DNA of 64,000 nucleotides from the NCBI RefSeq assembly GCF_900116495.1, contig NZ_FPAY01000004.1:217950-281949 (forward strand). The letters are read 5' to 3'. A program made the translations under genes and the position numbers. Positions 15,606 to 23,792 of the stretch are shown in pieces. This stretch comes from Arthrobacter sp. ov118. GTDB lineage: Bacteria; Actinomycetota; Actinomycetes; Actinomycetales; Micrococcaceae. Under the pieces are notes generated by a model. The model was not told where the DNA came from. It saw nothing but the letters and a program-made list of their open reading frames with translations, and ran no database searches. Positions within the stretch are counted from its first letter, which is position 1; each line of letters starts with the position of its first letter.

Positions 15606-18068
15606 TCAGGTCAGCGTCCAGTTCCGGATTTCCTCCGGGTCCTCCCCGTGCTCGCGGGTGTGGTCCCGTGCCTGCATCCGGCGGTCCTGCAGTGACTGGC
15701 GCAGCAGCGAGTGCCGCTCGCGCAATCCCTCCACCCGGTCGATGACGTCGATGGCCAGTTGGAAGCGGTCAATGCCGTTGAGCATGGCCATGTCGAAAGG
15801 CGTCGTGGTGGTGCCCTCCTCCGTGTACCCGCGCACGTGCAGCCGCTCCTGGCTGCCGTGCCTGTACGTGAGCCGGTGGATCAGCGCCGGATAGCCGTGG
15901 TACGCGAAGATGATCGGCTTGTCGGCCGTGAAGATTCCGTCGAAGTCTCGTGCGGCGAGGCCGTGCGGATGCTCGCTGTCTGCCTGGAGCCGCATCAGGT
16001 CCACCACATTGACCACCCTGATCAGCAGGTCCGGGACGCCTTCCGCGAGCAGGCGTGCCGCCGCGACTGTTTCGATGGTGGGAACGTCGCCCGCACAGGC
16101 CAGAACGACGTCGGGCTCCGCACCGGGGACTTCCGTGCCGGCAAAGTCCCAGATGCCCAGCCCCCGCCGGGTGTGGTGCTCTGCTTCAACCGGGGTGAGC
16201 CAGGTAGGCGATGGTTGTTTGCCGCTGACCACGATGTTGACGTAGTCCCGGGACCGCAGGCAGTGGTCCATGACGGCCAGGAGAGTGTTGGCATCCGGAG
16301 GCAGGTACACGCGGATGACCTCGGCTTTCTTGTTGACAGCATGGTCAATGAAACCGGGGTCCTGATGCGAAAACCCGTTGTGGTCCTGCTGCCATACGTG
16401 CGAGGAGAGCAGGTAATTCAGCGACGCTACAGGCCGCCGCCACGGCAATTCCCGGTGGACTTTGAGCCACTTGGCGTGCTGGTTGAACATCGAATCGACG
16501 ATGTGGATGAACGCCTCGTAGCAATTGAAGACGCCGTGCCGGCCGGTCAGCAGATACCCCTCGAGCCACCCCTGGCACAGGTGTTCGCTGAGCACCTCCC
16601 GCACCCTGCCGGCCCGGGCCAGATGCTCGTCAACGTCCTCGATCCGGGACTCCCACACCTTGTCCGACACATCAAACACGGCTTGCAGCCGGTTCGATGC
16701 CGTCTCATCCGGGCCGAACAGCAGGAAATTGTCCGGGTTGTCCGCAATGACGTCCCGGAGCCAGCCACCCAGGGTGACCATGGGGCTGACCTGTTCAGCC
16801 CCCGGCGTGCCGACCTCGACGGCGTGCTGGGCGTAGTCCGGTAAGGCCAGGGAGCGCAGCAGCACGCCGCCGTTGGCGTGCGCCGTCGCGCTCATCCGCA
16901 GGCCGCCGGAGGGAGCGTTCGCCCTGACGTCCGGCCGAAGCCTGCCGTGTTCGTCAAAGAGTTCATCCGGACAGTAGGACGTCAGCCAGCTTTCCAGCTG
17001 GGCAAGGTGCTCAGGGTTGGTGCGGACCTCGGACAAAGGCACTTGATGGCTCCGCCACGTGCCCTCGACCTGCAGGCCATCCACCGTGCGGGGACCGGTC
17101 CAACCCTTGGGCGAACGCAGCACGATCATCGGCCACCGCCCATCCGCGCCACCGGCATCGTTCGAGGCGTTGTTTGACGTCGCGTTGGTTGGTGCTGTGC
17201 GGTGGGCGGCCTGGATGGCACGGATTTCGGTGAGGCAATCGTCCAGAGCAGCGGCGAAGTCGCGGTGCGCCTTGGGGGTATCGTCCGGATCGTCCACGGA
17301 CACAAAATGTGGCTCGTGGCCATAGCCGCGGAGCAACTGCTCGAGCTGCCGTTCCGGCATGCGGGCCAGGATCGTGGGGTTGGCGATTTTGTAGCCGTTG
17401 AGGTGCAGGATGGGCAGCACGGCGCCGTCGGCCACGGGATCCAGAAAATTGTGCGAGTGCCAGCTGGCCGCCAGTGGTCCGGTTTCGGCTTCGCCGTCAC
17501 CGATCACGACGGCGGTAATCAGCTGCGGGTTGTCGAAGACGGAACCGTAGGCGTGCGCGAGCGAGTATCCCAGCTCTCCGCCTTCACTGATGGACCCGGG
17601 CGTCTCGGGGGCCGCGTGGCTGGGCACGCCGCCCGGGTAGGAGAACTGCCGGAAGAGCTCGGCCAGGCCCCGCTCGTCGTCGCCGACATGACCGTAGGTC
17701 TCCGAATACGTGCCCTCCAGCCAGCCGTTGGCCACCACAGCGGGGCCCCCGTGGCCGGGGCCCGCGATGAACAGCATCTCCTGCCGGTCCCGGCGGATGA
17801 CGCGGTTGAGATGGGCGTAGACGAAGTTCAGGCCCGGGGTTGTTCCCCAGTGCCCCAGCAGGCGTGACTTCGTGTCGTCAGCCTGAAGGGGCCTGCGCAG
17901 GAGCGGGTTGGACCTTAGGTAGATCTGCCCCACGGACAGGTAGTTGGCGGCCCGCCACCAGCGGTCCACCAGGGCCAATCCGTCGTCGAGCGCCGGCTCC
18001 TCCTGCCGGGGACCCCCGTCGGCAGGGCTGCGCATTTCGCCGGCTGGCGCGTGGTCCGGGTGGCTCAT
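15606..18068 (-). CDS. xfp: Phosphoketolase (xylulose-5-phosphate/fructose-6-phosphate)
   Basis: An 820-residue thiamine-diphosphate enzyme. It splits xylulose 5-phosphate, or fructose 6-phosphate, with phosphate to acetyl phosphate plus glyceraldehyde 3-phosphate (or erythrose 4-phosphate). Motifs are FIAGPGHGGPAVVANGWLEG, the TPP/Mg motif VIGDGEAETGPLAASWHSHN, and LLSSHVWQQDHNGFSHQDPG. Length matches the family. The start is set at the ATG at 18068 because GGAGGA lies upstream; the frame is open to 18197. The neighbouring genes are small stress-type proteins. No acetate kinase gene is adjacent. Confidence 0.95.
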   Translation of the reverse strand: MSHPDHAPAGEMRSPADGGPRQEEPALDDGLALVDRWWRAANYLSVGQIYLRSNPLLRRPLQADDTKSRLLGHWGTTPGLNFVYAHLNRVIRRDRQEMLFIAGPGHGGPAVVANGWLEGTYSETYGHVGDDERGLAELFRQFSYPGGVPSHAAPETPGSISEGGELGYSLAHAYGSVFDNPQLITAVVIGDGEAETGPLAASWHSHNFLDPVADGAVLPILHLNGYKIANPTILARMPERQLEQLLRGYGHEPHFVSVDDPDDTPKAHRDFAAALDDCLTEIRAIQAAHRTAPTNATSNNASNDAGGADGRWPMIVLRSPKGWTGPRTVDGLQVEGTWRSHQVPLSEVRTNPEHLAQLESWLTSYCPDELFDEHGRLRPDVRANAPSGGLRMSATAHANGGVLLRSLALPDYAQHAVEVGTPGAEQVSPMVTLGGWLRDVIADNPDNFLLFGPDETASNRLQAVFDVSDKVWESRIEDVDEHLARAGRVREVLSEHLCQGWLEGYLLTGRHGVFNCYEAFIHIVDSMFNQHAKWLKVHRELPWRRPVASLNYLLSSHVWQQDHNGFSHQDPGFIDHAVNKKAEVIRVYLPPDANTLLAVMDHCLRSRDYVNIVVSGKQPSPTWLTPVEAEHHTRRGLGIWDFAGTEVPGAEPDVVLACAGDVPTIETVAAARLLAEGVPDLLIRVVNVVDLMRLQADSEHPHGLAARDFDGIFTADKPIIFAYHGYPALIHRLTYRHGSQERLHVRGYTEEGTTTTPFDMAMLNGIDRFQLAIDVIDRVEGLRERHSLLRQSLQDRRMQARDHTREHGEDPEEIRNWTLT

Positions 18069-18190
18069 CAGTAAGTCCTCCGCTTCGTTGGGAACCGTCA
18101 GGAACACGGTCCGTGACCATAGCAACACCTTGATCCGTTCAGGGCAAGCTACCTCGGCACGATGGCTCGGCACCCAGTCCACACGCGGCC

Positions 18191-18219
18191 TCGACACACA
18201 TTGCGGGTCCGCCTACCGT
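18191..18219 (+). promoter_or_regulatory. Promoter of the 81-residue acidic protein
   Basis: TCGACA (18191-18196) and TACCGT (18214-18219) are separated by 17 bp. The ATG follows 6 nt later at 18226, consistent with leaderless transcription. Confidence 0.55.
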
Positions 18220-18225
18220 GGAGCC

Positions 18226-18471
18226 ATGAGTGACGTACCGGCAGATGACGCGCCCGCACCGGCTGACGATAACGACGGCCCCGGCATCGACGCCGATGCC
18301 TTCTCGCCGGTGTTGGATCCGGACTACGTCCGGGGGGAGGCGCCCAAGGATGACGCGGCCAAGGACCGCGCGGCCGGAAGCGAAGCGCAGCCGGACCCAA
18401 AAAATTCGGACCCAAAAAATTCGGACGCAGAGAATCGGGACGGAGTGAATCCGGAGGAAACCGACGCTTGA
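18226..18471 (+). CDS. Small acidic disordered protein with pentapeptide repeats
   Basis: An 81-residue protein rich in Asp, Glu, Ala and Pro, with no Cys or Trp and no hydrophobic core. It is predicted to be disordered. The C-terminal 25 residues come from five 15-bp units (DPKNS-DPKNS-DAENR-DGVNP-EETDA). It is divergent from the phosphoketolase gene. No family is recognised. The reading frame, promoter and neighbouring proteins of the same style support it as real, but function is unknown. Confidence 0.6.
   Translation: MSDVPADDAPAPADDNDGPGIDADAFSPVLDPDYVRGEAPKDDAAKDRAAGSEAQPDPKNSDPKNSDAENRDGVNPEETDA
18394..18468 (+). repeat. 15-bp tandem repeat, five units, at the 3' end of the acidic-protein gene
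   Basis: Units 18394-18408 and 18409-18423 are identical; the next three (to 18468) diverge step by step up to the stop codon. Confidence 0.8.
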
Positions 18472-18598
18472 GTCTTTTGTCGCCATCGTTCGTCGGCGGT
18501 GCACGGCAGGCGGCCAGTTATCGCCGCGCTCCTTACCTTTCCGGCAATGCATTGTTAGCGTGGGGGGAACGTTGCCTGCCAAAGAATCTGGAGAAGTC

Positions 18599-18634
18599 AT
18601 GAGCACTGAACAGAACATGAGCACTGAACAGAAC
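18599..18634 (+). repeat. Perfect 18-bp tandem duplication spanning the start codon
   Basis: 18599-18616 and 18617-18634 are identical, so the gene has two equivalent ATG starts 18 bp apart. Confidence 0.85.
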
Positions 18635-18862
18635 GGGACTGGAGAAGACAGGACCGGAGAAGACGTACACGACGGCGTACGGGACGGAGCCCGTCCCGTA
18701 CCCAAGGAAGCACCGGACGATGAAGGAACGACGGCGGGCGCACCCTCCGGTCCCAGCGACAGCACGGACGATTCGACCAAGGCCACCGGCCCGGCTGAGG
18801 AGCAGGACAGTGAAACCCCGGACTCACGGGGCTTGACCACTGATACGGCACCCGGCGACTAA
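18599..18862 (+). CDS. Small acidic disordered protein with N-terminal repeat
   Basis: An 87-residue hydrophilic protein full of Thr, Glu, Asp, Gly and Pro. The ATG at 18599 opens a perfect 18-bp tandem duplication coding MSTEQN twice. GTGED-RTGED and VHDGV-RDGAR pentapeptides follow. It has no Cys, Trp or membrane segment. A GGAGAAG sequence lies before the start. It resembles its neighbours at 18226, 22554 and 23080 in composition but not in sequence. Function is unknown; a hydrophilin-like stress role is only an inference. Confidence 0.55.
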   Translation: MSTEQNMSTEQNGTGEDRTGEDVHDGVRDGARPVPKEAPDDEGTTAGAPSGPSDSTDDSTKATGPAEEQDSETPDSRGLTTDTAPGD

Positions 18863-18902
18863 GGCGCCCGCTCCGCAGCAGACATCACCGTTACGAAAGG
18901 GC

Positions 18903-19430
18903 ATGACCATGAACGCGGAACAGCACGGGAACGACGCCTCCGGCGAGCGTTCGTTGGGCGCATACCTGCACAGTCACTTGATAGCCGCGGCAGCCGGGGA
19001 GCGTCTCTTCGAGCAGGCGGCCAAGGCCTGGAAGGACACACCGCACGGCGACACCCTCACCCGGCTCACGGGAGAAGTGGGCGCAGACAAGGCCGCCCTT
19101 TACGGCATTGCCGATGAGCTTGGGTTGGCCATCCCCACCTATAAAAAGCCGTTTGCCTGGATCGGGGCGCATCTGGCGTCCCTTGGCCCGCTCAATCCGC
19201 TGCACGGCAGGAGCGGGGCCGCCGGACATCTTGAGCTCGAGGCCCTCATTACTGCCGTCACCGGCAAGTCCCTGCTCTGGAAGACGCTCGTCATCCTGTC
19301 CCGCACCGACCCGCGCATCCAACAGGACAAGGTCGCCCATCTGCTGGACCAGGCAACGGAACAGCTGCGCGAACTCGAGAACCTGCTCCTGGAAACCACG
19401 GCGGACCGGTTCGCGGACACCGGCACGTAA
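18903..19430 (+). CDS. Conserved hypothetical helical protein
   Basis: A 175-residue protein that is almost entirely alpha-helical. Segments such as GAYLHSHLIAAAAGERLFEQ and HLLDQATEQLRELENLLLET suggest a four-helix, ferritin-like or DUF892-like arrangement. No full set of metal ligands can be seen. ATG 18903 or ATG 18909 could start it; GAAAGGG lies just before the first. It is the last of three plus-strand genes after the phosphoketolase and ends in a 15-bp repeat that contains its stop codon. Function unknown. Confidence 0.65.
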   Translation: MTMNAEQHGNDASGERSLGAYLHSHLIAAAAGERLFEQAAKAWKDTPHGDTLTRLTGEVGADKAALYGIADELGLAIPTYKKPFAWIGAHLASLGPLNPLHGRSGAAGHLELEALITAVTGKSLLWKTLVILSRTDPRIQQDKVAHLLDQATEQLRELENLLLETTADRFADTGT

Positions 19431-19490
19431 GACACCGGCACGTGAGATTCCGGCATGTGAGATTCCGGTACGTGCGATTCCAGCGCTGGG
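19416..19490 (+). repeat. 15-bp tandem repeat carrying duplicated stop codons
   Basis: Units 19416-19430, 19431-19445, 19446-19460, 19461-19475 and a degenerate fifth unit. The first three end in TAA, TGA and TGA in the frame of the upstream gene; the fourth ends in TGC. Confidence 0.8.
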
Positions 19491-19518
19491 GGCCTCAGTG
19501 AGCCGAAGCCCCCAGCGC
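19483..19518. terminator. Bidirectional hairpin between convergent genes
   Basis: Perfect 11-bp arms GCGCTGGGGGC (19483-19493) and GCCCCCAGCGC (19508-19518) with a 14-nt loop. Confidence 0.75.
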
Positions 19519-19545
19519 GCCGCGGTTCTCAGCGGGCCGCGGTTC

Positions 19546-20007
19546 TCAGCGCGCCGCGACGAGGGCCTGGGGTGCGGCCTGTTTCATCCGGGTTTGCAGC
19601 CAGCGCAGTTGGATGGCGGTTTCGGCGTCGCATTTCGCCACGACCTCGAGCAATTCCTTATCGCGCAGTGCTGAGCCAGCCTGTTTGACCATCGTCCATG
19701 TGATGTCCACGAGGCTCGCCAGCAGGTATAGGTCCTGCAGGTCGCGCAGGAGCCCCACGGGGCCCTCGCGGGTCGTGGACAGGCCCTCGGCATGGAGTCG
19801 CTCCGGCTCGTTGTCCTCGCGGCTTTCGCCGTAGCGCTGCAGGACGGGATGCAGGAGTTCCCCATGACGGTCACACTGCCCCGCCAGGGTGCGGCAGAGG
19901 AAGTGGACGTCCGGCTCGGCGCCGTGGCCCTCGGCAACCTGACGGAACGATTCGGCGAGGGTCTGTTCCGCCTGGTGGAGCATACCCAGATAGATTTTCA
20001 GGTTCAT
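19546..20007 (-). CDS. Helical protein coupled to the molybdopterin oxidoreductase
   Basis: A 153-residue helical protein. It begins MNLKIYLGMLHQAEQTLAES and has several His, Glu and Asp residues in helices (LCRTLAGQCDRHGELLHPVL), reminiscent of ferritin-like or hemerythrin-like bundles. No known metal-binding signature is complete. Its start overlaps the stop of the oxidoreductase gene by four bases, so the two are translationally coupled, and it is probably an accessory or partner protein. A 17-bp near-repeat at its 3' end duplicates its CTGA stop region. Confidence 0.6.
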   Translation of the reverse strand: MNLKIYLGMLHQAEQTLAESFRQVAEGHGAEPDVHFLCRTLAGQCDRHGELLHPVLQRYGESREDNEPERLHAEGLSTTREGPVGLLRDLQDLYLLASLVDITWTMVKQAGSALRDKELLEVVAKCDAETAIQLRWLQTRMKQAAPQALVAAR

Positions 20008-22505
20008 CGCTGGCTCCCCTCCCGGGCATTGATCGCGTCAGGGAACCGGGGCGCCGGTTCCGCGCCCGGCGTTTCCGTGGCCTGGGCAGCGTCGCCACCG
20101 GTCGTGGCCGGGACCGGAGTCGCGCCGGGGGCCATGGCGGGCCGGGACGCCGTCGTGGTCGGGGCAGGCGCCGGTCCGGTGGCATCGCCGATCTTCTCCA
20201 CCGCCACCGCCGCGTTCTTGAACATCGGCTGTTTGGATACCGGGTCCCATTCGGTGAGGGTCAGTTCGTTCGCAGCAGTAGGGTGCGGACCCGGGCTGCC
20301 GCCTGTTTCCCAGTAGCCGTAATGGAACGGGGCGAACACTGTCCCGGGGGCGATGCCGCTGACCCGTGCGGGCACCTCGATCCTGCCCCGGCGGGAGGTC
20401 ACCCGGACCAGATCGCCTTCGGAGATTCCGAACCGGTCTGCGTCCTCCCGCGCCAGTTCCACCCAGGCCCGCGGTGCCGCATTGGTGAGGGGCCGGGAGC
20501 GGCCCGTTTTGGTGCGGGTATGGAAGTGGTACGCCGTGCGGCCGGTCGTATACCGGAGCGGGTGGTCCTCGTCAGGCTCCTCGTGCGGAGGATGAAACGG
20601 GGCGGTCTTGAACTGGGCCCGACCGCCGGGCCCCTGCGCGCGGAAGGCCTGGGCCCCCACCGTTGCGCCGGTCAGGAGGTCGTGGCCGTAGCTTTCACAG
20701 TAGTCTGGATCTGTGGGGAAAACGCCGTCGCCGTACAGCCGGTCTGTTCCGTCCGGGTGATCTTCGTTGCACGGCCACGGGATGCCGCTGCCGCCCCGCA
20801 ACCGGTCGTAGGTGATGCCGGTGTAGTCGCACGGCCGTCCGCGGGAGCAGTTTTTCCAGGCCTCGAATGCGTCCTCGGGACCTGTCCAGTCCAGCAGCGG
20901 CGCACCTGCCAGAGTGGTGAATTCCATTCTGCGGGAGTAGTCGAGGAAGATGTCCAGGTCGCTGCGGGCCTCACCTGGCGGGTCGACGGCCTTGTCGGAG
21001 AGGTGCACGACGCGGTTGACGTTGGTGAACGTTCCGGTTTTTTCGCCCCAGGCCGCTGCCGGCAGCACCACGTCCGCGTATTGTGCGGTTTCGGTGAGGT
21101 AGAGGTCCTGGACGACGAGGAAGAGATCCGGTTTGGTCAGAATGTCCCGGATCCGGGGAAGTTGGGGCATGGAGACGGCCGGGTTCGTAGCGGAGATCCA
21201 CAGGAAATTGATGGATCCTTGTTCGGCGTATCGGAAGATCTGCATGGCGTGGGTGGGCGGCGCCCAGTCCGGGATGGTCATCGGATCCACGTCCCAGAGT
21301 CTGGCCAGTTCCTTGATGTGATCGGGATTTTCCCAGTTGCGGAAACCCGGCAGGTCGCCGTCGGCGCCGCATTCCCTGTTGTTTTGGGCGGTGGGTTGGC
21401 CGTTCATCTGCAGGACCCCGCACCCTGGCCGGCCCAGCATTCCGCGCAGCAGGTGCAGATTGTTGACCTGGCAGGACGCGGCCGTGGCCTGGGAGGACTG
21501 GTAGAAACCCTGCAGCACCGTGGAAACGATCCGGTCCGAGGTGCCGAAGATCCGGGCTGCCTCCCGGATGTCCGCCGCCGGGACGCCGCACGTGGCGGCC
21601 GCCGCCTCTGCCGTCCACGGTTCGACTGCCTTCCGGAGATCGTCCAGGCCCCGGGTGTGGTCACGGATGTAGCCGGTATCCTCCCAGCCCCGGGCGAGGA
21701 TTTCGCGGACCAGGGCGTGCATAAGGGCCAGGTTGGTGCCGGGCCGGATGGCCAGGTGGACGTCGGCGTGGCGTGCAACTTCCGTGTCGCGCGGATCCAC
21801 GCACACGATTTTGGGCCGGTCCGGGCCCGCGATTCGGTCCAGGACGCGGGACCAGAGCACGGTTTGCGTCTCGGCCATGTTGTGGCCGTAGAGGAACAGC
21901 GCGTCGCAGCTGTCGACGTCGGTATAGGATCCTGGCTGGCCGTCGGCGCCGAACGACTCCTTCATGGCCGCTGCCGCCGTCGCGGTGCACAGCCGGGTGT
22001 TTCCGTCCATGTGCGGGGTGCCAATCCCTCCCTTTCCAACGACGGCCAGGGCGTAGTACTCCTCCAGGAAAAGCTGCCCGCTGGTATAGAAGCCGTGGCT
22101 GAGCGGGCCGCGCTCAGCCAGCAGGCTTCGACTCCGGTCCACGATCCGACGCATCGCCGTGTCCCAGTCACATTCGACCAGCTGCCCGTTGTCCCGGACC
22201 AAGGGACTGATCAGGCGGTCCTTGTTGGACACGCCTTGCCGGCTGGCGAAGAGCCCCTTCGGTCCCAGCCGCCCGTGGTTGACCAAGTCTTGGGCCCGGC
22301 CGCGGATGCCGACCATCGCGCCGTCCTTGACGGCGATGTCGCAGGCGCAGCCGTTGCTGCACAGCACGCAGGCGGACTGCACCCACCGGTCGACGTCGGC
22401 TTCCGCGACGCCGTCGTCGAGGACTTGGTCCACGCGGACCGGCCACAGGCCGTCGCGGGCATACGGGGTCCGGGACCCCCAAATGTTTGCTATCCGGTCG
22501 ACCAC
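20004..22505 (-). CDS. Molybdopterin oxidoreductase (formate dehydrogenase / nitrate reductase-like)
   Basis: An 833-residue cytoplasmic bis-MGD-type oxidoreductase; no Tat signal is seen. The N-terminal Fe-S motif reads CVLCSNGCACD (C-x2-C-x3-C-x-C). The usual fourth ligand, Cys in a G-R-L-C-x-K-G segment, is Gly here (NHGRLGPKGLF). Molybdopterin-domain marks are LFLYGHNMAETQTVLWSRVL, VQDLYLTETAQYADVVLPAA and the C-terminal dinucleotide-binding region GTVFAPFHYGYW. The last ~65 residues are a Pro/Ala/Thr-rich tail. The redox substrate is unknown. It is coupled to the 19546 gene. No chaperone or cofactor genes are nearby. Confidence 0.85.
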   Translation of the reverse strand: MVDRIANIWGSRTPYARDGLWPVRVDQVLDDGVAEADVDRWVQSACVLCSNGCACDIAVKDGAMVGIRGRAQDLVNHGRLGPKGLFASRQGVSNKDRLISPLVRDNGQLVECDWDTAMRRIVDRSRSLLAERGPLSHGFYTSGQLFLEEYYALAVVGKGGIGTPHMDGNTRLCTATAAAAMKESFGADGQPGSYTDVDSCDALFLYGHNMAETQTVLWSRVLDRIAGPDRPKIVCVDPRDTEVARHADVHLAIRPGTNLALMHALVREILARGWEDTGYIRDHTRGLDDLRKAVEPWTAEAAAATCGVPAADIREAARIFGTSDRIVSTVLQGFYQSSQATAASCQVNNLHLLRGMLGRPGCGVLQMNGQPTAQNNRECGADGDLPGFRNWENPDHIKELARLWDVDPMTIPDWAPPTHAMQIFRYAEQGSINFLWISATNPAVSMPQLPRIRDILTKPDLFLVVQDLYLTETAQYADVVLPAAAWGEKTGTFTNVNRVVHLSDKAVDPPGEARSDLDIFLDYSRRMEFTTLAGAPLLDWTGPEDAFEAWKNCSRGRPCDYTGITYDRLRGGSGIPWPCNEDHPDGTDRLYGDGVFPTDPDYCESYGHDLLTGATVGAQAFRAQGPGGRAQFKTAPFHPPHEEPDEDHPLRYTTGRTAYHFHTRTKTGRSRPLTNAAPRAWVELAREDADRFGISEGDLVRVTSRRGRIEVPARVSGIAPGTVFAPFHYGYWETGGSPGPHPTAANELTLTEWDPVSKQPMFKNAAVAVEKIGDATGPAPAPTTTASRPAMAPGATPVPATTGGDAAQATETPGAEPAPRFPDAINAREGSQR

Positions 22506-22553
22506 GTCGCTCCTCTACCTTCGGGGCCCGGGGGCCTATGCTCCAAGCTCGGG

Positions 22554-22988
22554 TCAGCCGCGTCCCATGCCGGTGGACGGGTCCTGGCCGCCCTCGGACG
22601 GGTCGGCGCGGAGCGCGTCCGGGTCGGGGCTGGGCAGCCCTGCCGGTCCTGGCACGTCCCGCGGAACGTCCCCGGCCTCCGCGGGCTCTTCCGTCCCGGC
22701 ATCCGGGCCTCCGCTGTGAGGTGCGTTGTCGGGGCGGCCGTCGTCGCGGCGAGCGTTTTCGAGGCCATCCGCTTCGGCTGGGGTACTCGTCTGCTGGCGT
22801 TGGCCCGTGCCTGGCACCTCGTCGTCGTCCGCGGCGTTGGAGCCCTCGCTGATGGATGAATGGACCCGGATTTCCTCGTCCGGGTTCCCGGGCTCGGGCA
22901 CATGCCCGTCATCGGTGGGCCGGGAGATCCCGGCCAGGTCCTCCATGGCGTTTTCTGCCGTTTTTTTGATGCCGTCGCCAATTCCCAT
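22554..22988 (-). CDS. Small disordered protein with CsbD-like N-terminus
   Basis: A 144-residue acidic protein. The ATG at 22988 is chosen because AAAGGAGC lies 7 nt upstream; the frame is open to 23081. The first ~20 residues, MGIGDGIKKTAENAMEDLAG, look like a CsbD-type amphipathic segment. The rest is a Pro/Asp/Glu/Gly-rich disordered tail. CsbD-like proteins are general-stress proteins in Firmicutes; that role here is inference. It is divergent from the 23080 gene. Confidence 0.55.
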   Translation of the reverse strand: MGIGDGIKKTAENAMEDLAGISRPTDDGHVPEPGNPDEEIRVHSSISEGSNAADDDEVPGTGQRQQTSTPAEADGLENARRDDGRPDNAPHSGGPDAGTEEPAEAGDVPRDVPGPAGLPSPDPDALRADPSEGGQDPSTGMGRG

Positions 22989-23079
22989 CAGTTTGCTCCT
23001 TTGCTCGGCCTTGACGGTTCCAGAATTATCAGCATGCTTACAAATAGTCCATAGTCGGCACGACACGGAAGGCACACCC

Positions 23080-23319
23080 ATGAGCAGCTACCACCCCGAA
23101 AATGACCCGGCCAACCCTGATCGGCGGGCGGCGGAGAACGCCGCGGAACAGTCCGACCGGGACCGCAACGGTGAAGAGACCACCGATCCTGCCGGTTCGG
23201 CCAACCCGGATCCGCTCAGCGGGAAGATCACCGGACTGGAGCCCGGCGGGGGAGTGCCTCCGGGAGAGACGCCCCCGGCCGAGGACCAGATGAGCCGGGA
23301 TCAGGGGCACGACGAATAG
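23080..23319 (+). CDS. Small hydrophilic protein with DUF6480-like motif
   Basis: A 79-residue protein that is charged and disordered in its first half. The second half contains TGLEPGGGVPPGETPPAEDQ, which I recall as the hallmark of actinobacterial DUF6480 proteins. Those often end in a membrane helix; this one ends soon after with SRDQGHDE and has none. Function unknown. Confidence 0.6.
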   Translation: MSSYHPENDPANPDRRAAENAAEQSDRDRNGEETTDPAGSANPDPLSGKITGLEPGGGVPPGETPPAEDQMSRDQGHDE

Positions 23320-23365
23320 CGCCAGTGCCCGCCTCAGTCCTTCCCCAACTTAATCCCTGTCGAGA

Positions 23366-23713
23366 TTAATCCTTGTCAAGTTCTGCCAGCAGGGATTTGG
23401 CTGCCTCGGCGATGTCGTCGTAGTTGTTCTGGGCGGCGCGGCTTTCGATGGCAAGGATTGCACAGCGGTGCAGGCGCTGGAAATCGCCGAACGGGAAGCT
23501 GTAGCGCCCCTTGGTCTCTTGCGTTTTCTCGCTGTCTTCGCCCAAATGCCAGCTCCCGTATGCGGCGTAGCCGTGCTTGTCGATGTAGCCGTTTTCCCGA
23601 TCGCTGTCGGGAGCGTGCTCGCTCCAGTCATCGCGGGTGTCCCGCGCGAATCTGGAGTCTTTGATGAGCTGACGGGCCTGGTTGAGCGCCGTCTTGTTGA
23701 GCTTGATGGTCAT
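23366..23713 (-). CDS. Conserved hypothetical protein, DUF6582-like
   Basis: A 115-residue soluble protein. The ATG at 23713 follows AGGAGG at good spacing. Segments are LNQARQLIKDSRFARDTRDD, ENGYIDKHGYAAYGSWHLGE and YSFPFGDFQRLHRCAILAIE, ending in a helix. It resembles small actinobacterial proteins of unknown function that carry a G-x-W-H-L-G segment. The DUF assignment is from memory and weak. It is divergent from the CYTH-CHAD gene with 79 bp between the starts. Confidence 0.6.
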   Translation of the reverse strand: MTIKLNKTALNQARQLIKDSRFARDTRDDWSEHAPDSDRENGYIDKHGYAAYGSWHLGEDSEKTQETKGRYSFPFGDFQRLHRCAILAIESRAAQNNYDDIAEAAKSLLAELDKD

Positions 23714-23781
23714 GGTGTTCCTCCTGCTGTCGGCCCGGTCGCCCGGGCCTAGTGGCCCAGTCCATTCGTTACCTGCAGCCC

Positions 23782-23787
23782 TATAAT
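23782..23787 (+). promoter_or_regulatory. Perfect TATAAT -10 box before the CYTH-CHAD gene
   Basis: TATAAT lies 5 nt before the ATG at 23793, with no ribosome site between. Confidence 0.55.
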
Positions 23788-23792
23788 TCAGT

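Noticed and set aside
18394..18468. CRISPR-like repeat
   Set aside because: Units are 15 bp, contiguous with no spacers, and in frame within a gene.
20283..22859. 858-codon open frame antisense to the molybdopterin oxidoreductase
   Set aside because: A codon-bias shadow of the real gene; its translation is low-complexity and unlike any protein.
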